64,000 bases of DNA. Origin: JAOZHU01 sp964632845 (lineage in GTDB: Archaea; Thermoproteota; Bathyarchaeia; Bathyarchaeales; Bathycorpusculaceae). The notes under the pieces were generated by a model, which saw nothing but the letters and a program-made list of their open reading frames with translations, ran no database searches and had not been told where the DNA came from. Where the stretch lies: positions 1 to 64,000 of the forward strand of contig CAZWDU010000005.1 in assembly GCA_964632845.1 (NCBI GenBank). Reading direction: 5' to 3'. Below, piece after piece: positions 51,409 through 60,946 of this stretch. Within the stretch, counting starts at the first letter, position 1. Every line of letters begins with the position of its first letter. Made by a program: the position numbers and the translations under genes.

Positions 51409-53238
51409 TTACTTCACAGTAACTGATTTTGCTAGGTTCCGCGGCATGTCTGGATTATGTCCCTTTTCAAGTGCCATGTAATACGCAAAAAGCTGTAAGG
51501 GTATTACGAACGGTATCGGCGACAACACTTCAGGAATCCCCTTGGGCACTTCCATGTAGTCATCTGCTAACGCTTTGATTTCTTCGTCGCCTTCCTCCAA
51601 AACTGCAATTATCGAGGCGCCTCTGGCTTTCATCTCCATTATGTTGCCAATCAAAGTTTTGTAGCCTCCATCCCGTGGGCAAATGAATATCACAGGAAAG
51701 CCCTCTTCAATTAAGCTGATTGGACCATGTTTGCTTTCGCCTGCTGGGAAAGCTATCGACGGCACATAAGCGATTTCCATAAGTTTAAGCCTGCCCTCAT
51801 ACGCTGTAGCCGTGCTTATTCCCCTGCCCAAGAAGAAGAATATCTTGGCATCTCTGTATTTGTGAGCAATTTGCTTCACTTTTGCCTCCTGCGATGTGAT
51901 TATTTCCTCTACTATGTCCGGTAGCTTTTCCAGTTTCTCCTCAAGGCAATCCATTTCATCCTGCGAAATTTTGCCTCTTCTCTTTGATAGCCTCAGCGCT
52001 AACTGCGCCAGCACGGAAAGCTGCGAAGTGAAAGTTTTGGTTGCCGCCACCCCGATTTCAGGGCCCGACTGCTGACCAATATACACTCGCGAGACACGCG
52101 TCAAAGTTGAGCCAATCGTGTTAGTTAAGCCGAGAATCGTTGCCGCACGCTGCTGCGAACAAGTCACAGCCGCCAACGTATCTGCGGTTTCGCCTGACTG
52201 ACTTACGGCTAGAATTGTGCTATCAATGTTCACTGATTTTCCATGCTGCTCCACGAATTCTGAAGCCATCACGGGGTAAGTAGGCAAAAACGCAAGCTTT
52301 GAAAACATGTACGACGCCGCCCAGCAAGCGTGATATGATGTGCCGCAGGCAACTAAGAAAACTTCGCTAGCGCGGTCAAGAAACGTTGAAATCAAATCCA
52401 GATAGTGCTCCTGAGATCGCAGCGTGTTACGCAATGTTGATGGCTGCTCATAGATTTCTTTAATCATAAAATGCGGGTAGCCTTGTTTAACCGCCATTTC
52501 AGGCGACCACTCAATAATTTTTGGCTCACGCGCGATAACGCCACCGTTTTGGATTTTCCTGATTTCGTAGCCTGCAGGTGAAAGAATAACCAGTTCGCCG
52601 TTGTTCACGAAAACCGCCTTGTTGGTTAACGGTAGAAACGCGGGAATATCTGATGCACAGTAAACCGCATTCTCGCTGACCCCTATAACTAGTGGGCTTT
52701 CGCTTCTCGCGCATATTACCTTGTCAGGTTCTTTAGCTGAAATTACAGCTAATGCGTAAGACCCGTCGAGTTTTCTGACGGCGTCAAGCACGGCGTCAGT
52801 GAAGCTTGATGAGGGATTTCGTTTAAGGCTCTCCTCGATAAGATGTGCTATTACTTCGGTGTCTGTTCTCGAAATAAAAATATGCCCGAGGTTTTCCAGT
52901 TCAAGTTTCAACTCGGAAAAGTTCTCTATAATCCCATTGTGAACCACGGCTATTTGCCCGTTGCAATCCACATGAGGGTGCGCGTTGACTTTCAGCGGTG
53001 CACCATGAGTAGCCCATCTTGTATGCCCAATGCCTACGTTTCCCGGCAAATCGTCCAGATTCAGGATTTTGTGGACCTCGTCTATTTTTCCCTGGTCTTT
53101 TTTAACGTGAATTTTGCCATCGCTTATTGTGGCTATACCCACGGAGTCATATCCACGGTACTCAAGACGCTTCAGCGAAGCATGGATTACTGGCGCTGCG
53201 GTTCCTTCCTTTGTGACGCACCCGAAGATTCCGCACAT
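51409..53238 (-). CDS. glmS: Glutamine-fructose-6-phosphate aminotransferase (isomerizing)
   Basis: A 609-residue enzyme. Met is followed by the nucleophile Cys (MCGIFGCV), then the glutaminase domain (HTRWATHGAP, NGIIENFSELK), two SIS domains (SQSGETADT, GPEIGVAATKTFTSQ, GESKHGPISL), and the C-terminal PRNLAKSVTV. It makes glucosamine-6-phosphate for surface sugars. A run of A on plus at 51,387-51,392 gives a T-tract after the stop and may terminate it. Confidence 0.95.
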   Translation of the reverse strand: MCGIFGCVTKEGTAAPVIHASLKRLEYRGYDSVGIATISDGKIHVKKDQGKIDEVHKILNLDDLPGNVGIGHTRWATHGAPLKVNAHPHVDCNGQIAVVHNGIIENFSELKLELENLGHIFISRTDTEVIAHLIEESLKRNPSSSFTDAVLDAVRKLDGSYALAVISAKEPDKVICARSESPLVIGVSENAVYCASDIPAFLPLTNKAVFVNNGELVILSPAGYEIRKIQNGGVIAREPKIIEWSPEMAVKQGYPHFMIKEIYEQPSTLRNTLRSQEHYLDLISTFLDRASEVFLVACGTSYHACWAASYMFSKLAFLPTYPVMASEFVEQHGKSVNIDSTILAVSQSGETADTLAAVTCSQQRAATILGLTNTIGSTLTRVSRVYIGQQSGPEIGVAATKTFTSQLSVLAQLALRLSKRRGKISQDEMDCLEEKLEKLPDIVEEIITSQEAKVKQIAHKYRDAKIFFFLGRGISTATAYEGRLKLMEIAYVPSIAFPAGESKHGPISLIEEGFPVIFICPRDGGYKTLIGNIMEMKARGASIIAVLEEGDEEIKALADDYMEVPKGIPEVLSPIPFVIPLQLFAYYMALEKGHNPDMPRNLAKSVTVK

Positions 53239-53465
53239 CTTTTTAACCTCATTTGCTCAGTTTAAGCTCTTTCGAGGTTTATTCAGGCTTTATGTGGCTT
53301 AATAAAGATTTTTAGGAGGAAAATTTTACTGATTTAAAAGTTTTTTTAGGGGTTCCCATGTGTGTTTTGGGCTTGGCGCTTAATCGAAAGCCATACTTAC
53401 CTATTTGACTGGTCACTATAACAAAATTTTTAATAATAGCTGCGTACTATGTTGCGGGGGAAACA

Positions 53466-54431
53466 ATGGATAAGAAACTGCTGCTTCAAGACGACGGCAA
53501 AACTCAAAAAGTCAAAGAAATCAGCATTATGCACAACGCGCAAAAGCTACAGATGATTTTGGGCAAGCTAAGCTGGAGAATCCTCTCGTTGCTCGCTGAA
53601 AAGGAAATGTACCCGCTGGAAGTCGCGCGGCAACTCGGAATCCACGAACAGAAGGTATACTACCACATAAGAAAACTGGCAAAGGCAGGCGCCATAACCG
53701 TTGCAAGGGAAGAAAAAAAGAAAGGCGCAACCGCAAAATACTACAAAACTGTCTCACAAGCCTTCGGCATAGAATTCCCGCAAGGATACAAGACAATGCA
53801 TATGCCTTCGCTGTTAGCTGCAAACGAGCAAATCCAGAACTTCTTCACCGAGTTCATCGACGAAAACGGTGTCTTCAACGGAAAAATAGTAGTAGGCAAT
53901 CCCACACCGCATGGTCCATTCAAAACCAGCGCCAGAGACGGACATTACGCTGCACACCTAACGTTTTTCTTAGGGCAGTTCGCCAAGATGCCGCAGGAAT
54001 TCGCCATAAAACTAGACGTAGACGTCAAAGCGGAGAAAGAAGAAAAAAACAACCTAATTCTCGTCGGTGGTCCTGGCACAAACTTGCTCACTCAGGAGAT
54101 AAACGAGTTTTTACCTGTCAAGTTTAATATGCGGTCTTCGCATGAAGGTTTCTTGCTGGGCGGCATGGTGTCCAGAAAAACCTCTCGCGTTTACACCGCG
54201 GATGTCGCTGGGCTAATCGCGAAAATCGCGAATCCATGGGACACCACTAAGCGCATTATAGTTTTAGCTGGAAACAAGGCTGTTGGAACCAAAGCATGCG
54301 TTTTAGCTTTGGCTAACTTTTGGAAGAAAACTTTGCAGGAATACCATAACGAAGGCAATTTCGCCACCGTTATTCAAGGCTTTGACTTAGACGGCGACGG
54401 CAAAGTAGACGCAGTAGAGGTTCAAGAATAA
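53466..54431 (+). CDS. ArsR-like winged-helix protein with S-layer-like C-terminal domain
   Basis: A 321-residue protein. Residues ~25-95 are a winged helix (LEVARQLGIHEQKVYYHIRKL). The C-terminal half (LILVGGPGTNLLTQEI..., KTSRVYTADVAGLIAKI, then GFDLDGDGKVDAVEV) resembles the S-layer C-terminal-type domain seen in Thermococcales regulators, ending in a DxDxDG calcium-like loop. There is no signal peptide, so it is cytosolic. It is followed 1 bp later by a DUF371 gene. The ligand and target are unknown. Confidence 0.65.
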   Translation: MDKKLLLQDDGKTQKVKEISIMHNAQKLQMILGKLSWRILSLLAEKEMYPLEVARQLGIHEQKVYYHIRKLAKAGAITVAREEKKKGATAKYYKTVSQAFGIEFPQGYKTMHMPSLLAANEQIQNFFTEFIDENGVFNGKIVVGNPTPHGPFKTSARDGHYAAHLTFFLGQFAKMPQEFAIKLDVDVKAEKEEKNNLILVGGPGTNLLTQEINEFLPVKFNMRSSHEGFLLGGMVSRKTSRVYTADVAGLIAKIANPWDTTKRIIVLAGNKAVGTKACVLALANFWKKTLQEYHNEGNFATVIQGFDLDGDGKVDAVEVQE

Positions 54432-54432
54432 A

Positions 54433-54867
54433 TTGCGCTTAACTGAGATTAGCGAAGTTATTTTTGGCTGCGGTCACGCAAACATCCAAGCCACGCACAA
54501 GGTGACTCTGGAATTCACAAAGGATACGCATCTATCAAAAAAGGGCGATTGTATACTCGCTGTAGCCGCAGACAAAGCCTTAGCAGATTTAAGTGCGGAA
54601 TTCAAGGCGGGTTTGCGGAAGCCAAACGCGAGGTTAACTATGCTAATTGAGGCTGGCGGAATCAGAGAGCGAATTCAAGCGTATGGCGCGCAGCAATTAA
54701 GCTTAACTCATCTCACAGATGCCGTTATACGGAAAAGCAGTTACGTGTGCAGCAGAACCTTGGCTGTTCGCGCAGACAAAGCCGCAATCGACTTGCCTAG
54801 ACCGCTGGTGGACAAACTGAAGAACCCCCAGCAACAAGTGAAAATCACCTTAACCGTAAGCTTTTAG
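54433..54867 (+). CDS. DUF371-family archaeal protein
   Basis: A 144-residue beta-rich protein: FGCGHANIQATHKVTLEFTKD near the N-terminus and KKGDCILAVAADKAL are hallmarks of DUF371, an archaeal family of unknown function. TTG start, co-transcribed with the winged-helix gene. Its last 4 bp overlap the convergent trm5. Confidence 0.8.
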   Translation: MRLTEISEVIFGCGHANIQATHKVTLEFTKDTHLSKKGDCILAVAADKALADLSAEFKAGLRKPNARLTMLIEAGGIRERIQAYGAQQLSLTHLTDAVIRKSSYVCSRTLAVRADKAAIDLPRPLVDKLKNPQQQVKITLTVSF

Positions 54868-55934
54868 AGAATTTTCGCGTCTAAAACTGCCTGCCACTCG
54901 TAAGGGGCAGTTTCACGGATAGTTTTTGCGAAGAGAACATGTTCCACTTTCCTGCCTGCTTTTTCCACAGTTTCCGAAAAGCGTGACTGCATGTTTTCTA
55001 TTGAGTCGGGACGGCGGATGAACCCGTAAAAGTGAACTATGCCGCCAGTGGGTTTTGTTGCTTTGCAGGCGGCGTCAACGAACTCGATGGCTTTTTCAGG
55101 CAAATTCATAATCACACGGTCGGCAACGCCCAGAAGCTTGTCTTCAACGATTTGCCGCGCGTCGCCGATAACGGGGAAAACTCTGTTTTCCACACGGTTA
55201 AGCCTAATGTTCCTTTTCAACAACTCAACTGCGTCTGGATTTATGTCTACAGCGTAAACCTTTACGGCTTCATTGTTTTTAGCGATAAGCACCGAGAAAG
55301 GACCAACACCAGCGAACAAGTCAACCACCGTTTCGCCTGCTTGAACCATCGAAGCTACGCGGTTGTGCTCATGAGAAAGCCGCGGAGAAAAATACGCTTT
55401 TGCCGCGTCAACATAGTACCTGCAACCATGCTCCTTATGCACAGTGTTGGTTCGCGGCTCTCCTGCGATAACGGCAAGTTCGCGCAGGCGGTAGGTTCCG
55501 CTGACCGCGCCAGCTTTTGCAAGCACCGTGCGCATGTTCCTATGGGTTTTCAGAACTGCTTCACCGATAAGGCTGGCGTAGGCGTTAAGTTCAGGTGGAA
55601 TTTCGATGATGGCTATGTCACCGATGGTGTCCAGTGCCCGCGGCAGCTTATCCAGCAAGCCATGTGGAATCTGGTTTGCTAGGAGTTCGGCAAGCGTTTT
55701 CGCTTGTTGTGCTCTTTCAGAAAAAGTGCGGGTTGTAAGCTGGAAATCGGGCACTTGCGTCTTCAGCGTAGCTAATTCCGTTTCTGATGGTTGGCGAGTA
55801 AGCGGTATGTACAGGAAGCGTGTGTTTCTTTGAATATCCAGCGTCCTGTCGCTTATTTTGAGCTTGTTAGCTACCATTAGCGTTTTCTCGCCATTTATCT
55901 TCTCAACTTTGATGCAAAGCGACTCTTTAAACAT
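54864..55934 (-). CDS. trm5: tRNA (guanine37-N1)-methyltransferase Trm5
   Basis: A 356-residue methyltransferase. GEPRTNTVHKEHG and YFSPRLSHEHNRVASMV, then VVDLFAGVGPFSVL and the MNLPEKAIEF NLP motif, are the Trm5 pattern. It makes m1G37 (and may be involved in wyosine synthesis). It is 4 bp after rtcA on the same strand. Confidence 0.9.
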   Translation of the reverse strand: MFKESLCIKVEKINGEKTLMVANKLKISDRTLDIQRNTRFLYIPLTRQPSETELATLKTQVPDFQLTTRTFSERAQQAKTLAELLANQIPHGLLDKLPRALDTIGDIAIIEIPPELNAYASLIGEAVLKTHRNMRTVLAKAGAVSGTYRLRELAVIAGEPRTNTVHKEHGCRYYVDAAKAYFSPRLSHEHNRVASMVQAGETVVDLFAGVGPFSVLIAKNNEAVKVYAVDINPDAVELLKRNIRLNRVENRVFPVIGDARQIVEDKLLGVADRVIMNLPEKAIEFVDAACKATKPTGGIVHFYGFIRRPDSIENMQSRFSETVEKAGRKVEHVLFAKTIRETAPYEWQAVLDAKIL

Positions 55935-55938
55935 AAAA

Positions 55939-57000
55939 TCAGCTGCCCTTTTCTATTCTGCACAAGCCACGCGTTTTACTAATGTTGAATCGTACACCTA
56001 ACATTTTTTCCGCAAGCCACATATTAGCCTCCAAATGGTCTGTAATTCGCCTTGCCGAAAACGCTGATGTGCCTTCCGCCAAAGCAACGTAGGGAACAAG
56101 CATATCTGCCAAATGCGCATCCGCTGTGGGCGCTGCCTGAAGTTCAGAGTAAAGTTTTTCAGCCGCTTCTCTGCCAACCGCCTCGCTTGTTTTTCCAAGT
56201 TCGCCTATGGAGTCAGCACCTACGATTACACCTGTGTCGGTTTCAGCCCACAAAACAATTGAACTGCCTTTCTGCAGCGGATTCGACTGGTCATTCACGA
56301 TTTGGATGCTTGCGGCGTACCCCTTCTCAGCGAGGTATTTGCTTGCCGCTTTAGCTTGGCGCTCGGCAACTTTCTTTTCAGCCAAAAAAGTGCACACCGA
56401 AACGCCTTTTACGCTTTTTAGCGTGCCGAAGGCTGCTAAGCGAAGCGGCTGCAGAGAACGCTGAGGCTTCACGGTTAGCGTTACGTCGCCCATTCCTTTC
56501 GGGTAATACCCGTACCTGTGAACTGTTATGTCCGCGTTAACTCCCATTTGTTTCAGCACAGGCAAGAACACATTGCGCATATAGTTGATTGTGGGCGAGT
56601 GCGAAACGTCAGTTCCGCCCTTTGCCACGTGCACATGCACCGTGTCTTTAGCGAATGCGCAGATGGGCAGCACGGTCATCAGCAGCATTGGAATGCTTCC
56701 TGCCGTTCCGATTTCCGCTTCAAAGTCGCCGCCGTTTATCTCGTGTGGTTTGAACCAGAGTTCTCTTGAGTTAAGCGTTACGCCTTGGGTTTCTGCGTTG
56801 CAGAGTTTAGCTGCTGTCAAAACAGCTTCCAAGTGCTGCGGTTTCAAGCCTGGTTGCGGTCGGTTTTGGCGAATATTGTAAATATGCAACGGTTGCCCGC
56901 TTATGGCGGCTAAGGCTACTGAAAGCCGTAGAATCGTGCCGCTTCCGCTTTTTTGGCTCCCATCAATTTCAAACAGTAGACGCTCACCATCCCTCTGCAA
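55939..57000 (-). CDS. rtcA: RNA 3'-terminal phosphate cyclase
   Basis: A 353-residue RtcA: EIDGSQKSGSGTILRLSVAL, IRQNRPQPGLKPQHLEAV, GTAGSIPMLLMTV and KGGTDVSHSPT are diagnostic. The nucleophile His lies in DAHLADMLVPYVAL. It converts RNA 3'-phosphates to 2',3'-cyclic phosphates. Confidence 0.94.
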   Translation of the reverse strand: MQRDGERLLFEIDGSQKSGSGTILRLSVALAAISGQPLHIYNIRQNRPQPGLKPQHLEAVLTAAKLCNAETQGVTLNSRELWFKPHEINGGDFEAEIGTAGSIPMLLMTVLPICAFAKDTVHVHVAKGGTDVSHSPTINYMRNVFLPVLKQMGVNADITVHRYGYYPKGMGDVTLTVKPQRSLQPLRLAAFGTLKSVKGVSVCTFLAEKKVAERQAKAASKYLAEKGYAASIQIVNDQSNPLQKGSSIVLWAETDTGVIVGADSIGELGKTSEAVGREAAEKLYSELQAAPTADAHLADMLVPYVALAEGTSAFSARRITDHLEANMWLAEKMLGVRFNISKTRGLCRIEKGS

Positions 57001-57084
57001 ATTCGGTGTTTTTGGCTTGAATTGGAAATTGCAAATAATTAATAAGCGCCTTAAGTATTTTAGAATTTGAGGGAGAGATTGCTT

Positions 57085-57483
57085 ATGAGCACGGAGAAAG
57101 AGCAGTTAGCCAAGCTCGTGGAGAGAATAGACGAACTTCTTGTTGTTTTGAACAGGGTTTCAGAAGACCTTCGAGCCGTTTCCACATCAATAAAAGCCGT
57201 AGTCGCTCCGCAAGCCACTCAGCAAGCAGCGCAGATACCTGCACAAGTTTCGCATGAAGCCCCTGCAGGGAAGCCGTTGGAAGATGTGCGTATGGCATTT
57301 CCTGAAGACTTGGAGCACATGTTGAGCTTCGAAGATAAAGGCGAGTACATAATGGTTAAGCCCAAGCAGTTTTTGGGGTCTGAGAACTTTGCGAAGGTCG
57401 CTTCTGCAGTGCGCGGCATGGGCGGCGAATACATAAGCGCAGGGCGCGACTCACACTTCAGAGTATACAAAAAGAATCCTTAG
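57085..57483 (+). CDS. Unknown small protein: coiled coil plus compact C-terminal domain
   Basis: A 132-residue protein. The N-terminal ~35 residues (LAKLVERIDELLVVLNRVSE) form a coiled coil, followed by an Ala/Gln/Pro-rich linker and a domain with YIMVKPKQFLGSENFAKV and GGEYISAGRDSHFRVYKK. The basic and aromatic C-terminus could bind nucleic acid. I do not recognise the family. A GGGAGAG precedes the ATG; a TTG at 57,067 is also in frame. Confidence 0.6.
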   Translation: MSTEKEQLAKLVERIDELLVVLNRVSEDLRAVSTSIKAVVAPQATQQAAQIPAQVSHEAPAGKPLEDVRMAFPEDLEHMLSFEDKGEYIMVKPKQFLGSENFAKVASAVRGMGGEYISAGRDSHFRVYKKNP

Positions 57484-57521
57484 CGGCTGCTGCACTGTTA
57501 GCGTGAGGCTGAGATAAAGCG

Positions 57522-58058
57522 TCATTTTAGTGTTTTTCCCAGTTCAAACGTGCGTTTAAGCGTTTCAGGCTGCTCTTTTACCTCGGCTTTTTCGTAGGCT
57601 TTAAACAGCATTTTAGCTATCAGCCCTATGCCCAAGTATTCGAACGAAAGCTCAAACATCCCAACCAAATAGCCGCATGCAGCTGCTCCTTCTTCAGATG
57701 GAACAACCACTACAGCTTGTTTGCCCTTCAACTTCCCTGAGGCTACATAGGGACGAAACCTGTCCATCACAAGCTTCATTTTGCCCGTAGGACCATACCA
57801 GTACAATGGCGTGCCGAAAACAATCACATCGGCGGCTTCAAGCTTTGGGTAAAGCCGCTGCATGTCGTCGTCAATTGCGCATTTGAATTTGCCTTTCTGG
57901 CAGCTTCTGCAGTCAACGCAAGGTGCAATGTCCAAATCGTAAAGGTACACTTTTTCAGTTAAGTGCCCGCTGGTGTCTGCGCCCTCTAGAATTCTGCTAA
58001 CCAGCAAGTCTGTGTTGCCGCCTTTTCTGGGGCTTCCAACTAAACCGAGAATCCTCAT
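57522..58058 (-). CDS. Iron-sulfur flavoprotein / NADPH-FMN reductase-like
   Basis: A 178-residue flavodoxin-fold protein: GLVGSPRKGGNTDLLV binds FMN, and CVDCRSCQKGKFKC resembles the compact cluster motif of Isf proteins. FGTPLYWYGPTGKMKLVMDR is typical. The ATG at 58,058 is at the fold's start; the in-frame upstream part does not fit. An electron-transfer role is likely. Confidence 0.78.
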   Translation of the reverse strand: MRILGLVGSPRKGGNTDLLVSRILEGADTSGHLTEKVYLYDLDIAPCVDCRSCQKGKFKCAIDDDMQRLYPKLEAADVIVFGTPLYWYGPTGKMKLVMDRFRPYVASGKLKGKQAVVVVPSEEGAAACGYLVGMFELSFEYLGIGLIAKMLFKAYEKAEVKEQPETLKRTFELGKTLK

Positions 58059-58154
58059 CCAACCGCCTCGCACACTGAAAGGTAACAGCCTGTCCAATTT
58101 ATGCTTTCAACCATGCGGGAAACCGCGCGGGCACAACATGCGCACGAAAAAGGC

Positions 58155-58442
58155 TTAGAACCGCTGTCCATGCTTTATTTTGAAGCCCTCAAACTCTCCA
58201 GTGTAGGCTTCCCACGTTAAATCAACATTTGTGACTCTGGAACCTGAGGGTCCACGTTTACAGAACTCCACAAGCGCCTTGACGTCTTCTTCTTCACCTT
58301 CGAAAACTGCTTCAACGCGGGCATCTGGCAAATTGCGAACCCAACCCGTTACGCTGCGGCTGTCAGCTTTACGTTTGGTTTCTGACCTGAAGAATACGCC
58401 TTGCACTCTGCCGCTGACAAACACATGCGCTTTGACTTTCAT
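58155..58442 (-). CDS. acyP: Acylphosphatase
   Basis: A 95-residue enzyme with the signature GRVQGVFFRSETKRKA (catalytic Arg) and GWVRNLPDARVEAVFEG (catalytic Asn). It hydrolyses acyl phosphates. Confidence 0.93.
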   Translation of the reverse strand: MKVKAHVFVSGRVQGVFFRSETKRKADSRSVTGWVRNLPDARVEAVFEGEEEDVKALVEFCKRGPSGSRVTNVDLTWEAYTGEFEGFKIKHGQRF

Positions 58443-58602
58443 GCCCTTTTTGTCTCCCAGTTTCAGCAGTGTACATGAGTTTAACGTTTCTGGGTGGTTT
58501 AAGAATTTTCACTTTCACTCACCTCTCTCCCCTGCACAAGCATGTCGTTTGCGCATGCATGTTAAAAGCGTCAATTTCCAGTCAGAATCATGGTGAGTGT
58601 AA

Positions 58603-58938
58603 ATGTTCAAGACTGACTTCGGAAAACTTATGGTTTACACGTCAACCGTTGCGCCGCACAAGAAGCGATTGCAGTCGGTTAAGACAGCAACTGAAGAAAC
58701 GGCTAAACGCTTGAATTTGGGTTTTGAAGTAGTCAAGTTCCAGAAACGTTTCTCGCAGATTTACGTTTACTACGAGAACGGCGAGGATGAGCCTATTCCA
58801 ATTTACTGTGACGAAGGCAAAACAAGCGGCTTGCAAGAGATTTGTGCAACTTTAAAAAACATGATGTTTGTGTTGTCTTTTCATCCTAAGCTTTCAGATT
58901 TGAAGCAGCAGCGGGCAGGGCTTATGAGACTTTCATGA
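58603..58938 (+). CDS. Unknown conserved-looking small protein
   Basis: A 111-residue alpha/beta protein; EVVKFQKRFSQIYVYYENGEDEPIPIYCDEG and LKNMMFVLSFHP. I recognise no family. It starts with ATG after GTGAGTGTAA and its last 17 bp overlap the next gene convergently. Confidence 0.45.
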   Translation: MFKTDFGKLMVYTSTVAPHKKRLQSVKTATEETAKRLNLGFEVVKFQKRFSQIYVYYENGEDEPIPIYCDEGKTSGLQEICATLKNMMFVLSFHPKLSDLKQQRAGLMRLS

Positions 58939-59248
58939 ATTTGATGCTTTGGTTTTCAAGGGTTACTTCGTAGACTTGGTTTACGTCGAACTCGATGCCT
59001 AAACTGTCGTATTCCTGTTCCGTTAAAAACAGGAGTATTTTTGGGATGGTAAATTGTGTTCTCTGTGGAAAGATGGGCATCTGTTGCTGTACAGCTTGCA
59101 GGATGTCTTGTGCCATTTTTGCTTCTTCTGTTTGAGGTCTAACCACGAAGGGCAAAGTTCCTCGTTCTTCAACCAGCTCGATTCGTTTTCCAAGGTTGCC
59201 GTCTAAATCGCGGCTTGATTCAATCTTGTTGACTCTAACTCGAAACAC
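58922..59248 (-). CDS. Small archaeal protein, possibly arcadin-1-like
   Basis: A 108-residue protein. RVRVNKIESSRDLDGNLGKR, QQQMPIFPQ and a C-terminal LFLTEQEYDSLGIEFDVNQVYEV recall proteins annotated arcadin-1, a component encoded with crenactin in some TACK archaea. This rests on memory of the pattern only. No crenactin gene is nearby, so the link is tentative. Confidence 0.4.
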   Translation of the reverse strand: MFRVRVNKIESSRDLDGNLGKRIELVEERGTLPFVVRPQTEEAKMAQDILQAVQQQMPIFPQRTQFTIPKILLFLTEQEYDSLGIEFDVNQVYEVTLENQSIKFMKVS

Positions 59249-59309
59249 GTTATTTCACGCTCTTAAAGAGAATATTCAATTCACAGATTTAACCTATACT
59301 AGACCACTT

Positions 59310-59750
59310 TCAGGTTATCAACTGCTGAGCAGCCTCAAAACTCACGTATTTAGGTCTAAACCATCTCAGGGGACCTATCACCATTCGTGCGATTTCTGTG
59401 GGCTTCGGCTTTTCCACTTCAGCAAAGTTTTTGAACCTGATAAAAGTCATTTTTTCCCTGCCTTCAGCGAACGCAGCATATTCATCCGCGGATTCGAAGC
59501 AACTTTCTGCGCCGTATTTCTCCCAAAGCGCTTCGCTGTTTCCAGTTAACCGCTCGATGAAGTCTGCAACGCCGCGAACCTGCATTATTGGCTTCTTAAC
59601 ATAGAACAAAAGCTTTTGAGCTTTACAGGGTCCTACTTGATTTTTCCGCACGAAAACATAGGCTTCTCTGTTGGTGCTGTTGCGTTCGCACAGGCGATTC
59701 CAGTATTTTTCGTCAGCAACTAATACAAAGGCGTAGCGTGTGTTTTTCAT
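59310..59750 (-). CDS. EVE/PUA-like domain protein (DUF365-type)
   Basis: A 146-residue protein with AYVFVRKNQVGPCKAQKLLFYVKKPIMQVRGVADFIERLTG and a later PLRWFRPKYVSFEAAQQL, the pattern of EVE/ASCH domains that bind modified nucleosides or RNA. It is the divergent neighbour of the luciferase-like gene; function unproven. Confidence 0.55.
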   Translation of the reverse strand: MKNTRYAFVLVADEKYWNRLCERNSTNREAYVFVRKNQVGPCKAQKLLFYVKKPIMQVRGVADFIERLTGNSEALWEKYGAESCFESADEYAAFAEGREKMTFIRFKNFAEVEKPKPTEIARMVIGPLRWFRPKYVSFEAAQQLIT

Positions 59751-59953
59751 GTGTGCTTGCCTTCTCTTAGTTTTCTATGATAGTAGTGTTCTGAAAATAA
59801 CAGTTTCGGCAGTTGCTGTCGTCTTTTGCGTTCTGCAATTAAATTTTTTGTAGCTTGGTTGTTGGCTGCAAGCTGGGAACACAAAAAAAGAATAAGCACC
59901 GTCAGGCTAACATCTACGGTAGCATTAACTCAGGATGGTGCAAAGCGAAGGTT

Positions 59954-60910
59954 ATGAAAAAAGCTAGTTTCGGCGTGTTCCTCCCTTTCTACGCCTTCCA
60001 AAAAGAAACGGCGCCAGCATCCCTATTTCCCCGTATTCGAGACGTGGTTCTGGAATGCGAACGTTTAGGGTACCATTCTGTGTGGCTGGACGACCACTTA
60101 ATGTATGGCAACAAACCGATACTTGAGTGCTGGTCAACCCTAGCAGCGCTCTCGGCTGTAACCACGCGCATACGATTGGGCACTATGGTAACCTGCGCTT
60201 CCTTCAGAAACCCCGCTTTGCTCGCCAAAATTGCGGCTACAGTTGATGTTGTTTCAGGCGGCAGGTTAGAGTTCGGCGTCGGCGCAGGCGTCCAAGAAAC
60301 TGAGCACCACGCTTACGGCTTTCCGTTTCCAACCGCCCGCATCAGAATAGAGCGCATGAAAGAAGCCGTAGAAATCATTAAGGCACTGTGGAGCGAAGAA
60401 AACGCAAGCTACAACGGCAAGCACTATAGCTTAAAGGCGGCTGTTTGCGAGCCGAAGCCGGTACAGAAGCCACATCCACCCATAACCATAGGTGGCAGCG
60501 GAGAAAAATTGCTGCTAAAGGTCACGGCGCGGCATGCTGACAGGTACGACTGGGGTTACGTGCCCTCCATAGAACTGTATAAGCATAAGCTGAAGGTTCT
60601 AGAAAGCCACTGTAACGCAGTGGGCAGAGATTTTCTGGAGATAGAGCGGTCATGTTGGCCTGGTGGTCAAGTAGTCATCGCCAGAAATCAAGGAGAGTTG
60701 CGTGGGAAAATTGCTCAGGAGAAGCCGAAGAGTGTAGCGTTAGCGGATTTTGAGCGCACCAGCCTCATTGGTACTCCAGATGAGTGTGCTAGGGAACTGC
60801 AGCCGTATGTTGACTTGGGCGTGACGCATTTTATGCTGTTCTTCGGAGACTTGCCAAGCTTGGGTAGCTTGCGTTTGTTCGCGGAGAGGGTTGCCAAAAA
60901 GGTGCCGTAA
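59954..60910 (+). CDS. LLM-class (F420-dependent-type) oxidoreductase
   Basis: A 318-residue TIM-barrel protein of the bacterial luciferase superfamily: LGYHSVWLDDHL, RIRLGTMVTCASFRNPALLAK, GGRLEFGVGAGVQETEH and PPITIGGSGEKLL. Archaeal members often use F420 as cofactor. The ATG at 59,954 is chosen; the upstream frame adds a low-complexity N-terminus. Confidence 0.82.
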   Translation: MKKASFGVFLPFYAFQKETAPASLFPRIRDVVLECERLGYHSVWLDDHLMYGNKPILECWSTLAALSAVTTRIRLGTMVTCASFRNPALLAKIAATVDVVSGGRLEFGVGAGVQETEHHAYGFPFPTARIRIERMKEAVEIIKALWSEENASYNGKHYSLKAAVCEPKPVQKPHPPITIGGSGEKLLLKVTARHADRYDWGYVPSIELYKHKLKVLESHCNAVGRDFLEIERSCWPGGQVVIARNQGELRGKIAQEKPKSVALADFERTSLIGTPDECARELQPYVDLGVTHFMLFFGDLPSLGSLRLFAERVAKKVP

Positions 60911-60946
60911 GCCTCTGGGCGCATGTTTTTTAGTTTGCAGGGTTAA

